A stretch of 64,000 bases of DNA from Streptomyces sp. NBC_01214 (GTDB taxonomy: Bacteria; Actinomycetota; Actinomycetes; Streptomycetales; Streptomycetaceae). A model generated the notes under the pieces. The model saw only the letters and a list, made by a program, of their open reading frames with translations, was not told where the DNA came from and did not search any database. The DNA lies in the NCBI RefSeq assembly GCF_026340975.1, contig NZ_JAPEOS010000001.1, positions 3,939,001 through 4,003,000 of the forward strand. Reading direction: 5' to 3'. Shown here piece after piece: positions 25,803 through 34,287 of the stretch (position 1 is its first letter; every line of letters begins with the position of its first letter). The position numbers and the translations under genes are program-made.

Positions 25803-26944
25803 GGGGCAACCTCGGATGAAGTGGGCAGGTGTGCCGACGCCCAGGCCGACACGTAGCAGTCCAGGTACGGCTGGAGGGGCGGTTCGACGGCGACGCCGCG
25901 GAAGTCGATCCGCTCGCTGGAACGGGACAGCACGGCGTAGTCGTGGAAGCCGTCGCCGTCCGCGCGCATGGCCGGGTAGAGGGCCCCGGCGACGAACCCC
26001 TGGGCGAGGAAGGCCGAGAGGGCCTCGTGGTGCGCGAGCGGCACCAGGGCCTCGACGTAGCCGGCGCCCGCGCGGGCCAGGGCCCGGGTGACGGGTTCGA
26101 GGTGGGCCGCGGCAGCGGCCGGGTCGGGGTGGGCCGTCAGGAGGCAGCCGTACCCGCCGGCGCGGTTGAGGTAGGCGTAGACCTCGAACCGGCCGTCTTC
26201 GGGAGTGAGCAGCACGTTCGGGGTGTGCAGCGGGTAGAACCAGCCCCCGGCGCCCGGGAACCGCTCGCGGAAACGGCGGCGGACAAAGGCTGGTGCCTCG
26301 ATCACCTCCAGCCGTTCGACCGCCGTGTGCGGCGCGGGCTCCGGGAGCGGGCCGGCGGCGGCCCTGACCCCGGGGTAGTCGATGCCGAGCGCGGACTCGG
26401 CCGTGCGCAGCAACGGCAGCATCGGGGCCGGTACTTCGGTGACGGGGATCCGGCGGTCGAGCACTCCGGCGGCGTGACGCGCGTAGAGTGCGAGGCTCTC
26501 GCGGGTGCTGAGGTCCACCGCGTTGGGCAGGATGCCCAGCGGCCGGAAGCCGTTGCGGGCGACGACGCGCTGCGGACCGGCGCTGACGGTGCGTACGGTC
26601 GCGTACACCGAGTCCAGACGGCCCGTGTCCAGCATCCCGGCGCACAGGGCCTCGGTCAGGGCGGCGGCCAGGCCCGCCGAGCGGTGCTCGGGGTGCACGG
26701 CGATGCCCTCCAGGCGGCCGGTGCGGCTGCCCGCCTCGCCGTGGATGGCGGCGGACGCGGTCAGGGCGCCGGTGTCGGCGCAGCGGGCGACGAGCCACAG
26801 GGAGTGCGGGTCGGCGATGAGCCGGGCCATCTCGGCCGGGTCGGTGCCGAGGGCCACGGGGTAGTGCGGACCGTAGACGGCGTAGTAGAGCTGGCGCAGC
26901 TCGGCGATGTCCGCGCGGACGGCCGGGGTGATCACGGGGCTCAT
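25799..26944 (-). CDS. GNAT-fold acyltransferase-like protein of the lux-like operon
   Basis: 381 residues, about twice the length of a simple GNAT. The N-terminal half shows LWLVARCADTGALTASAAIHG, then LEGIAVHPEHRSAGLAAALTEAL, the acyl-CoA loop (R/Q-x-x-G-x-A form), and VARNGFRPLG. The C-terminal half (about 200-381) may be a second GNAT-like fold (GYGCLLTAHPDP, ALSAFLAQGFVAGALYPAM). It may acylate the amine or amino acid that becomes part of the cluster product, or use the acyl group supplied by LuxE/PaaK; this is inference. Coupled by 4-nt overlaps on both sides. Confidence 0.75.
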   Translation of the reverse strand: MSPVITPAVRADIAELRQLYYAVYGPHYPVALGTDPAEMARLIADPHSLWLVARCADTGALTASAAIHGEAGSRTGRLEGIAVHPEHRSAGLAAALTEALCAGMLDTGRLDSVYATVRTVSAGPQRVVARNGFRPLGILPNAVDLSTRESLALYARHAAGVLDRRIPVTEVPAPMLPLLRTAESALGIDYPGVRAAAGPLPEPAPHTAVERLEVIEAPAFVRRRFRERFPGAGGWFYPLHTPNVLLTPEDGRFEVYAYLNRAGGYGCLLTAHPDPAAAAAHLEPVTRALARAGAGYVEALVPLAHHEALSAFLAQGFVAGALYPAMRADGDGFHDYAVLSRSSERIDFRGVAVEPPLQPYLDCYVSAWASAHLPTSSEVAP

Positions 26945-28272
26945 CGCTCGCCTCCGGCGGGTTCCGCGACGGCCGGGTCGGGCGTACGGGAGCCCAGCAG
27001 GGCCAGCGCGCACGCGGCCGGGAGCAGCCCGATGCCCTGTACGAGGCAGAGCGTCTGCGGGGAGAGGAAGTCACCGGCGGAGCCGAACACCAGGGACGCC
27101 ACCGGCAGGGAGGCGCCCAGGACGGCCTGCATCACGGCGAAGAAGCCGGGCTTGTCCGCCGTCGGCACCATCCGCTGGAACAGGGCGACGAACCGCACGC
27201 TGACGGCCCCCGCGCACCAGCCGGCCACGGCCAGGCAGCCCGCGACGACCGGGCGCTGCGCGAACAGTCCGGGCAGCGCCAGTGCGAGGGCCATCAGGGC
27301 CAGGCACCAGGCGCCGGCGACCGTGGGCCGTCCCGGTACGCGGGTGCCGGTGAAGGCGCCGACGAGCGCACCGGTGCCCAGGGAGGCCTCCAGCAGGGCC
27401 ACGGTGGCGCCCCCGCCGAAGAGGACCGATCGGGTGTAGAGGGGGATGACGACGAACACGGCGGCGGTGAACAGGTTCGCCGCGGTGAAGCAGATCAAGA
27501 TCCGCCGTACGGAGGGCAGTTCGGCGAGGATGCGGCGGAGCGGGCGCCGCCGGGTCGGGGCCGCGGCGCCGTCCGCGTCGCCCGCGGCGACGGTACGGAA
27601 ACGGGCGCTCGCGACGAGTACGGCGGCGCCGAGGTAGGCGGCCGCGCAGCCGGCGGCCAGCCCGGCCACGCCCGCCCGGTCGACGGTCAGGGCACCGAGC
27701 AGCGCTCCCGAGAGGCCGGCCAGGGACTGGGTGGACAGCTCGAAGCCGGTGGCCGTCTCGATGTCGGCGTCGTCGACGAGCTCGGGGACGGACGTGGTCA
27801 GGCACGGGTCGAAGAACGCCTGGCAGGTGGCCAGGGCGAGACCGGCGGCGTACACGGTGGTGAGCGGCAGGTCGCCGCCGTACGCCCACAGCGCGAGGGC
27901 GGCCGAGGAGGCCCCGGCCACGGCGGAGGCGGTGCGCAGCACCGAGCGGTGCGCGATGCGCGCGACGGCCCCGGCGACGACGGGCGCCAGCGCCACGGCG
28001 GGCAGCGTGCAGACCGCCATGAACAGCCCCGAGGCCAGTCCCCGGGCTTCGGGCACGGCGTAGGCGACGATCCACCAGGACACGCCGACCTGGAACATGC
28101 GCACGGCGGCCTGGGTGAGGACCTGCCCGAGCCATACGGCGGCGAAGGCCCGGTTGCGCAGGATCAGCGGAGCGCGTCGACCGCCGGTCCCGGGCCGCGG
28201 CTGCGGCTCCTTCTCCGGCTCCTTCTCCGTGTCGGTCGGGTCGGTCGTGTCGGTCACGGGTGAGGCGGTCAT
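26941..28272 (-). CDS. MFS transporter of the lux-like operon
   Basis: 443 residues with about 12 membrane segments and a charged N-terminal tail rich in Asp, Glu and Pro. Early segments read FAAVWLGQVLTQAAVRMFQVGVSW and later RPVVAGCLAVAGWCAGAVSV. The sequence resembles the MFS group often annotated as enterobactin or macrolide exporters (MFS_3-like). ATG 28272 overlaps the ligase stop. Being inside the operon it most likely exports the product or a toxic aldehyde derivative; the direction is inferred from family. Confidence 0.85.
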   Translation of the reverse strand: MTASPVTDTTDPTDTEKEPEKEPQPRPGTGGRRAPLILRNRAFAAVWLGQVLTQAAVRMFQVGVSWWIVAYAVPEARGLASGLFMAVCTLPAVALAPVVAGAVARIAHRSVLRTASAVAGASSAALALWAYGGDLPLTTVYAAGLALATCQAFFDPCLTTSVPELVDDADIETATGFELSTQSLAGLSGALLGALTVDRAGVAGLAAGCAAAYLGAAVLVASARFRTVAAGDADGAAAPTRRRPLRRILAELPSVRRILICFTAANLFTAAVFVVIPLYTRSVLFGGGATVALLEASLGTGALVGAFTGTRVPGRPTVAGAWCLALMALALALPGLFAQRPVVAGCLAVAGWCAGAVSVRFVALFQRMVPTADKPGFFAVMQAVLGASLPVASLVFGSAGDFLSPQTLCLVQGIGLLPAACALALLGSRTPDPAVAEPAGGER

Positions 28273-29552
28273 GCGGTCGGCCTCTCGTCGAGGACGCGGA
28301 CGAGCTTGCCCGAGCGCGGGTTGACGGCGAGGTCGCGGTGGCGCGCCCACTCCACGGACAGCGGGTGCACGAACCCGGCACGCACGCTGTCCGGATACAG
28401 CGGCCGTACGGTCTCCAGCTCCGCGACGACGGCCCGGGCCAGCGCCTCACGGCCGTCCGCGACCTGGTCGCGGGCGTCGTCACCGGGGGCCGTCGCCAGT
28501 CGCAGGACGAGCCCGTCGCGGCCGTCCCAGCGGCGGACGACGAGCTGCATGCCGACCACGTGGCCCGCGGTGTCCGCCGCGGCCACGGCGTCCTGGGCGT
28601 CCTGGGTGTAGAGGGAGACGGGGCCCACGCGCACGCCCTCCTCGGCGCGCCCGAGGATCCTGAAGTGGCCGGGCCCGGTGCCGGTCCACTCGGCCCGGTC
28701 GCCGGCGGGGTAGCGGATGATCGGCATGAGGCGGCGGAAGAGACTGGTGACGACCACCCGGCCGGGCCGCCCCGGTTCGGTGATGGGCTCGTCGGTGGAA
28801 TCGTCGAGGATCTCGACGACCGCGTACGGGGTGAAGGCCCGGTGCACCCGGGCGTCGGGACCGGGCACCGGGCGGCCGAGCAGGCCCGCGTCGACGCTGG
28901 CGTATCCGACGGAACGGACCTCGGCACCCGGGAACGCGGTGGCCAGCAGCCGCCGTTGGTCGTCGAAGAGGGCCTCGCCGCCGAAGAGGAGCAACTCCAC
29001 CGAGTCGATCCGGACACCGGACGCGACGACCTGCTCGGCGAGCCGGCACAGGGTGGTGGTCGTGCCGGTCAGTACCTGGGCGGCGAGATCGCGCAGCGTC
29101 GGGATGGTCGATTCCAGTGGCGCGCCGCCGCCGATCGGCAGGCGGACGTTGTCCACGGGTGCGTGGGCGAGCGAATCGAGGACGAAGAGGAAGCTGGCGT
29201 ACAGCTCCCCGGCGTAGAAGAGGTCGGCGACGCGGTGCCCCGGGCGCAGTCCGGTGTCCACGAGCCCCTCGCCGAAGGCGGTGACGAACGTGCGCCACTC
29301 GTCGCGGGTGTAGACGGAGAACTTGGGGGACCCGGTGGTGCCACCGGTCTTGTAGACCGTGGCCTCGCTGAGCGGGCCGGTCAGTACACGGCTGTCGTGC
29401 AGGGCGTTGGCCGCCCAGAAGTCCTGCTGGTCGACCACCGGCAGGTCGGTGAGGCGGTCGACGTGCGGTGGCAGGGACGCGTAGAGGTCGCGGTAGTAGG
29501 GCGAGTTGTGACGGGCGAAACGTATGAGGTCCGAGAGCTGCTGGGCGGACAT
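28269..29552 (-). CDS. Phenylacetate-CoA ligase (PaaK)-like adenylate-forming enzyme
   Basis: 427 residues, first gene of the operon. The PaaK N terminus (LSDLIRFARHNSPYYRDLYA, 6-25) is followed by the ATP loop YKTGGTTGSPKFSV (67-80), YASVDAGLLG (A5-like), IRYPAGDRAEW (A7-like Asp) and a final NPRSGKLVRVLDE. It aligns by eye with the C-terminal domain of the LuxC fusion (shared ELYASF/AMYGSF block and SGKL end), so the operon holds two related activating domains plus LuxE. It probably activates a carboxylic acid as an acyl adenylate or CoA thioester. A purine-rich stretch with AAAGG precedes ATG 29552. Confidence 0.85.
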   Translation of the reverse strand: MSAQQLSDLIRFARHNSPYYRDLYASLPPHVDRLTDLPVVDQQDFWAANALHDSRVLTGPLSEATVYKTGGTTGSPKFSVYTRDEWRTFVTAFGEGLVDTGLRPGHRVADLFYAGELYASFLFVLDSLAHAPVDNVRLPIGGGAPLESTIPTLRDLAAQVLTGTTTTLCRLAEQVVASGVRIDSVELLLFGGEALFDDQRRLLATAFPGAEVRSVGYASVDAGLLGRPVPGPDARVHRAFTPYAVVEILDDSTDEPITEPGRPGRVVVTSLFRRLMPIIRYPAGDRAEWTGTGPGHFRILGRAEEGVRVGPVSLYTQDAQDAVAAADTAGHVVGMQLVVRRWDGRDGLVLRLATAPGDDARDQVADGREALARAVVAELETVRPLYPDSVRAGFVHPLSVEWARHRDLAVNPRSGKLVRVLDERPTA

Positions 29553-29708
29553 GAGCCTTTGCCTGGATGACGGGAACGGGAACGGGAATCACGGCGGGGC
29601 GCGGCGAGAGACGGAACTCGCCTGCGGAGTCGGGCCGGTGTGAACGGGGGACCCCCCGGCGCCCCCGTATCCCTCTGACGCACGCCGAAAGCTGACGTGC
29701 AGTCACGA

Positions 29709-29743
29709 TGATGGAACATCAGTCCACTCATCGCCAAATTGGC
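29709..29743. promoter_or_regulatory. Two inverted repeats upstream of the lux-like operon
   Basis: TGATG-GAA-CATCA (29709-29721) and GCCAA-A-TTGGC (29733-29743) sit in the AT-richer patch of the 247-nt gap before the operon, just downstream of the candidate -10. They are plausible operator half-site pairs for an unlinked regulator; no regulator gene lies in the operon. The rest of the gap (29553-29700) is GC-rich leader with a short GGGAAC direct repeat near 29572. Confidence 0.4.
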
Positions 29744-29746
29744 CGC

Positions 29747-29775
29747 ATATTTCCGGACAGTTGGACCGCTTTCAA
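29747..29775 (-). promoter_or_regulatory. Candidate promoter of the lux-like operon
   Basis: On the minus strand TTGAAA (29775-29770), a 17-nt spacer and AAATAT (29752-29747) resemble a sigma-70-type promoter. It would give a leader of about 190 nt before the PaaK-like gene. Confidence 0.35.
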
Positions 29776-29799
29776 CAATTCTTCCGGTGCGGCCCCCGT

Positions 29800-32469
29800 T
29801 CAGTTGCCCGCGGTGGGAACCCCCTCGTTGCGGCGGAGGGCGTCACGCAGCCGGGCCGCCTGGGCGACCAGGCGCGACGTGCCGCCGCGGGCCGTGATGG
29901 CGGCGAGCCCGACCGGTTCGGGCGCCGCCGCCCCGCACCGTTCCACGCAGTCGGCGGCCGTCGACAACAGGTCCCCGGTGCCACGGGGATCGGCCGTCCC
30001 CGTGAGCAGCGCGGGCAGGGCGGCCGCCAGCACGGCCCAGGTCGTCGCGTACGCGCCCGTGGCGGCGAGGGTGCGCAGCGAGTCGGCGAGCCGACTGGGC
30101 TTGACCGTGCCCAGGGCGATCAGCTCGGCCAGATCGCACCCGAGGCGTACGGCGTCCAGCTCACCCTGGGCGGCGAGGGTGAGGAGCGCGTCCACGGCCC
30201 TCAGCCGGTCCTCGGGGTGCCGGGCGCCGAGCCCGGTGGCGACCGCCAGGTGCAGGGCCGGGCCGGCCGGTCCACCGGCCGCGGCGAGCAGGGGCAGCGC
30301 TGCGGCCGACTCGCGCGCCTCGTTGACGGCACCGGCCGTGACGACCGGGAGGCACCAGGCGGCCAGGGCCTCCCGGTCCTCGGGCAGGACCGCGATCATC
30401 GACGTGTCGTCGCGGCCGTCCCAGCAGCGGTCGGTCGCCGTGCGGGCCTTCGCCAGCTCGTGGAACCGGTGCGGGAACTCGCGCACCACGGTCGTCCGCT
30501 GCGCCGTGTCCAGCACGAGACGCGCGGGCGTCACGCCGCCCCACCGGTGCTCCACCGCGGGCGCGGTACGGCGGGTGACGGCCACGGGCCGGCCCGCTTC
30601 GCCGAGCCAGGCGGCCAGCCGATCGCCCGCGGGCGTGCCGAGGGCGGCTGCCTCGGGAATGACGGAGGCGTCGCGGCGGACCCGCAGCAAGGCCTGGGCC
30701 AAGTCCGCGGGCGCGGGGTCCGCGCCGAGACGGCCGTACTCGGCCAGGCGGGCGACCAGTACGCGCGGGTCCAGCGAGCCCGTCTCCACGGTGGGCGTGG
30801 CGAGGAGGAAGGGCACCGGCCGGGACGCGATGCGCTCCGCGGCCTCGGCCACGCGCGCATGGGTGGCGGCGCCGATCGCGGGGTGGTGGCAGTCGCTGCG
30901 CCAGGACACGAGGGCCGGATCCGGTGTGCCCGTGGGCGGCGCGTCCAGGACGCAGGCGGCCACGTGCTCCAGGCCGGGCAACTCCTGCGTGTAGTAACGG
31001 GACTGTTCGGGGTCCAGCCACCAGCGGTCCGCCAGCGCGGGCCGCAGCGCCTCGGCGAGGGCCGCACGGTCCCGGTACGCGTGCCGGACCAGCCCGTCCA
31101 GGGCGCGCTCGAACTCCTCGACGGTGGCGGCGCGCGCGTTGATCACCGCCGCGACGAGCTCCACGGTCTCGGCGACCGTCTCCGGGGCCGGGGCGAGCGG
31201 AGCCGGGACCGGGAGCGGCGGCAGGATCTCCTGGTAAGGGCCGGACTCCCCGGTGGGAGCGGCGGCCGGTCCGAGGAGCTCCACCGCCCGGGCCCGGTGG
31301 GTCGGACTCAACAGGTGTGCTCGGTCGGCGAGGTCGGCGAGCAGCACGGGATCGTCGGTGAGGTGGGAGGCGACCAGCTTCAGCGCGCGCTCCTGGATGT
31401 CGGTGTCCGCGTGCCCGAACGCCTCGGCGAGCTCCGGCAGCAGCTCGGGAGCGGCGGCCGGGTTGCGGGTGAGCTCCTTGCCGATCAGTACGAGTTGCGA
31501 GCGGACCAGCTTCTTCTCGGGGCGGAAGAGGACGGCGGCCGACATCTCGGCGAGCCGGCGGGGGACCAGGTGGCCCGCCGCGGCGAGCCGGGCGAGGGTC
31601 TGCTGGGCGGTCCCGGCGACGGCGGACGGGGCGTCGGCGGCCATCGCGATCCAGTCGGCGACCCGCTCCCGTTCCTCCTCGGCGGTCGGCCGGAGGGCTT
31701 CCAGGATCTCCTGGTAGGGCTTGAGCTGGGCGGGCTTGCCGCCGCGCAGCAACCGTGCGGTGCACCCGTCCAGTAGCACGGCGCGGTCCAGGAGCCCCTC
31801 CTCGGCCAGGGCGGCCAGCGCGGTCGGCCAGTGGTGGGGGTGGTGCGGTTCCCGGGGCCAGGTGAAGGACCGGACCGGTTCGGCGGTCTCGAAGAGCCGC
31901 GGGACGAGCGCGGTGAGGTGGGGGTCGCGGCGCAGGGCCACCACGAGGGGGCTACGGGAGGCTCCCATGGCCGCTGCCCAGCCCTCCACGCAGCCGTCGG
32001 TGGTGGGCAGCGGAGCGCCGGCGAGCCGGACGAGTTCGCTGATCAGCGGGTAGTCCTGTTCGGCGGTGGCCGGCCGCGCGGCCAGCCGGTGGGCGAGGTC
32101 GCCGAGCCACTTCGGATCCCGGCCGGACAGGACGTCGAGCAGTGCGGCGGTGGGCGCCTGCGCCCCCCAGCGGCGCAGATCGGCGGCGCCGATCCAGGTG
32201 GCCGCGGCCGCAGCCCCGGTGGTGCAGCCGGCTCCGGCCACCACCAGGGCCGGGTTCATCCGGTTGCGGTCCTCCCAGCGCTCCCACCGCGAGGAACGCA
32301 GTTCGCCGCGCAGTTCCTTCAGGCCGGCGAGCAGCGCCCGGCGCTGTACGGGTTCCAGCGGCCGCAGGAGGCCCGGCAGCTGGGTGGTGCGGCCCGCCCG
32401 TACGGCTGCGAGGACCTCCTCGGTGAGGTGCGCGGCGGGGGTCGTGGTGGGGGTCGCGGTGGGGTTCAT
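29800..32469 (-). CDS. Large HEAT-like helical protein (DUF6493-like)
   Basis: 889 residues, cytoplasmic, with no membrane segments. It is built of short helical pairs resembling HEAT/ARM repeats (RVADWIAMAADAPSAVAGTA, ELLPELAEAFGHADTDIQER, ALKLVASHLTDDPVLLADL) and contains an RSDCHHPAIGAATHARVAE segment. I recognise it as the DUF6493-type partner commonly encoded next to SWIM zinc-finger proteins in Streptomyces. The function is unknown; such scaffolds usually bind proteins or nucleic acid. ATG 32469 overlaps the SWIM stop (ATGA), so the two are made together and probably form a complex. Confidence 0.75.
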   Translation of the reverse strand: MNPTATPTTTPAAHLTEEVLAAVRAGRTTQLPGLLRPLEPVQRRALLAGLKELRGELRSSRWERWEDRNRMNPALVVAGAGCTTGAAAAATWIGAADLRRWGAQAPTAALLDVLSGRDPKWLGDLAHRLAARPATAEQDYPLISELVRLAGAPLPTTDGCVEGWAAAMGASRSPLVVALRRDPHLTALVPRLFETAEPVRSFTWPREPHHPHHWPTALAALAEEGLLDRAVLLDGCTARLLRGGKPAQLKPYQEILEALRPTAEEERERVADWIAMAADAPSAVAGTAQQTLARLAAAGHLVPRRLAEMSAAVLFRPEKKLVRSQLVLIGKELTRNPAAAPELLPELAEAFGHADTDIQERALKLVASHLTDDPVLLADLADRAHLLSPTHRARAVELLGPAAAPTGESGPYQEILPPLPVPAPLAPAPETVAETVELVAAVINARAATVEEFERALDGLVRHAYRDRAALAEALRPALADRWWLDPEQSRYYTQELPGLEHVAACVLDAPPTGTPDPALVSWRSDCHHPAIGAATHARVAEAAERIASRPVPFLLATPTVETGSLDPRVLVARLAEYGRLGADPAPADLAQALLRVRRDASVIPEAAALGTPAGDRLAAWLGEAGRPVAVTRRTAPAVEHRWGGVTPARLVLDTAQRTTVVREFPHRFHELAKARTATDRCWDGRDDTSMIAVLPEDREALAAWCLPVVTAGAVNEARESAAALPLLAAAGGPAGPALHLAVATGLGARHPEDRLRAVDALLTLAAQGELDAVRLGCDLAELIALGTVKPSRLADSLRTLAATGAYATTWAVLAAALPALLTGTADPRGTGDLLSTAADCVERCGAAAPEPVGLAAITARGGTSRLVAQAARLRDALRRNEGVPTAGN

Positions 32470-33899
32470 CGTGCGGCTCCGGAAGGGACGGGAGAGACGG
32501 AAGAGGAGGCGGAGGAGGCGGAAGGGGCGGCGGAGGCGGCGGCCCGCAGGGCCATCCGGGTGGCCAGCGCGTGCTTGCAGGGGCCGCGGCGGCCCCGGTG
32601 GTCGGCCCACCACTGGCAGGTGCAGCTGAGTGCGCCGCCGGATTCGCGCACCTGGTAGCGGCGTTCACCGGAGGTGACCTGGGCGGTACCGGGCCCGCCC
32701 AGGGTGACCGCGCCGGCTGCCAGCAGGGAGCGGGCGGCGACCAGCCGCGGGTTGTGCCGCTCGGCGCGGCGGGCGTCGTAGGGGAGTTCGCGGTGGAAGT
32801 GGGCGGCTTCGGCGATGTCGTAGCCGACCCGGCCGGCCGTACCGAGGCGGGTCAGGGCCGCCCGTACGCGATCCACCGGGAGCCCCGACTGTTCGGCCAG
32901 ATCGGCCGGATCGATGCGCGGCTCCCAGGCGAGCAGTACGGAGATCAGCTCGGCGTCCTCGGCCGCCGCGTCGGTGGCCAGGGCCTCCAGGACGCCGCCC
33001 TCGCCGGAGAAGCCGCGGGCGGCCTCCGGGGAGAGGGTGAGCGTGAGCCGCATCCCGGGCAGGGTGACTTCCCAGGCGGAGGCGGTGGGTTCGGCCCCGG
33101 CCGGCGCCGGACCGTATACGCGCAGGCCCGTGGCGTGCCGCAGCACCCGCTGGAGGGCGGCGAGACGCTCGGGGCCGGGCAGGCAGACGGCGCCGGGCAC
33201 CGGCCGGGTGGTGGGGCGCAGCGTACGACCGGCGGGAACCACCCACAGGGCGCCGCTCGCGGCGCCGCCGCCCACGGCCGTACGGGGCAGGGAACGGAGG
33301 AAGCGCGTCGCCTCGGCGGCGGTCAGTTCGGCCCGCAGGTCGAAGCCGGTGGTGACGGCCTGGGACTCGGCGAAGCCGCGCAGCCAGCGCTCCGGCAGCG
33401 GAACCTTCTTCTCCACGACCGGCCCGTCGAGCGTTGTCACCGCCATCTCGTCGGGGCCGACCCGCAGGTGCAGCGGGTCGTCACCGCTCAACCGGGACAA
33501 CGCCTCGCGCAGCGGGTTGTTGACGTCGACGTTGGTGGTGCCGTGGCCGGTGTCGGCGCCGCGCAGACCCTCCGGCAGTACGTCGAGCCGGGCGTACACC
33601 CCGCAGCACCCGGAGAAGGACTCGAAGCGCAGCCGGTCGCCGTTGCCGGTGACGACCGGGTCGAGCGAGGCGGGCAGGGTGCGCCGGTAGTAGCGGGCCG
33701 CGGCCACGTCCGCGACGGCGAGCAGGGCCCGCGCGGCTGCCTGAGGGGCGCTCAGGAACCCGGCGAAGAACTGGGGGTGGGGGTCCGCCCCGGCCGGGGT
33801 CAGACCCCCGGCCGTCTCCAGGTTGAGGGCCTGACCCGCCTCGGCGGCGGTCAGTGAGGAAGGGCGTGCGTAGGCGAAGGTATGTGCGGTCCGCGTCAT
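32466..33899 (-). CDS. SWIM zinc-finger protein
   Basis: 477 residues ending in a SWIM zinc finger: CTCQWWADHRGRRGPCKHALA near residues 436-456 gives the CxCx(n)CxH ligands. SWIM fingers bind DNA or proteins. The larger N-terminal part is alpha/beta with no catalytic motif I can name. A Ser/Ala-rich tail follows the finger. ATG 33899 is the first residue of the conserved MTRTAHTFAYA start. The 4-nt overlap with the DUF6493-like gene makes a two-gene operon; the role is unknown. Confidence 0.85.
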   Translation of the reverse strand: MTRTAHTFAYARPSSLTAAEAGQALNLETAGGLTPAGADPHPQFFAGFLSAPQAAARALLAVADVAAARYYRRTLPASLDPVVTGNGDRLRFESFSGCCGVYARLDVLPEGLRGADTGHGTTNVDVNNPLREALSRLSGDDPLHLRVGPDEMAVTTLDGPVVEKKVPLPERWLRGFAESQAVTTGFDLRAELTAAEATRFLRSLPRTAVGGGAASGALWVVPAGRTLRPTTRPVPGAVCLPGPERLAALQRVLRHATGLRVYGPAPAGAEPTASAWEVTLPGMRLTLTLSPEAARGFSGEGGVLEALATDAAAEDAELISVLLAWEPRIDPADLAEQSGLPVDRVRAALTRLGTAGRVGYDIAEAAHFHRELPYDARRAERHNPRLVAARSLLAAGAVTLGGPGTAQVTSGERRYQVRESGGALSCTCQWWADHRGRRGPCKHALATRMALRAAASAAPSASSASSSVSPVPSGAAR

Positions 33900-33974
33900 G
33901 TTCGAGACGCTAGGGGGACCCACTGACAACGCCGGTCGCCCGCCGGCGGCGGGGCCCGACGAGCGGAGCGGACG

Positions 33975-34287
33975 TCAGTCGACCATCAGCTCGTCGAGAC
34001 CGCGGACGGACTCCGGGGCGACCGTGTCCTCGGCCAACGCCACCGGCCCGGCGTGGCATTGCCGGGTGCCGGGTGCCGGGTGCCGGGTGCCGGGTGCCGT
34101 GTGCGAGCAGCTGCCGCACGTCCGCGAGGACGGCTGCGGCGGTGAGCGGCGATTCCTCGAGGAGCGCCGCCACGCGCGTTCGGTGCGACACGCTCACGAA
34201 CGTTCCCGCCGGGGCGGAGCGCAACGGTGCGATGACGCCGGCATGATTGCCGCCGACCGGGGGGACCGCCAACGCCCGGGCCCTCAA
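33975..34287 (-). pseudogene. Broken small gene split by a 7-bp repeat tract
   Basis: Two coding-like segments lie in different frames. The first (34287 to about 34100) has GC-rich third positions and reads FVSVSHRTRVAALLEESPLT and LTAAAVLADVRQLLAH. The second ends GPVALAEDTVAPESVRGLDE then LMVD and TGA at 33977-33975. Between them lie five copies of a heptamer. Removing one copy would join the frames into about 101 codons. Its possible TTG start overlaps the stop of the DUF3224 gene. I do not recognise the family. It may be a relic, a slippage-switched gene, or chance. This fills most of the 384-nt gap 33900-34283. Confidence 0.4.
34061..34102. repeat. 7-bp tandem repeat (GCCGGGT), five copies plus a degenerate one
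   Basis: Five perfect GCCGGGT units run from 34061 to 34095, followed by GCCGTGT. Seven is not a multiple of three, so copy-number change shifts any reading frame across it. Confidence 0.9.

Noticed and set aside
22123..29552. Bioluminescence (lux) operon
   Set aside because: No luxA or luxB luciferase, no luxD thioesterase and no flavin reductase gene in the cluster, so light production is not supported.
34061..34102. Possible CRISPR-like array
   Set aside because: Units are only 7 bp with no spacers; a simple tandem repeat.
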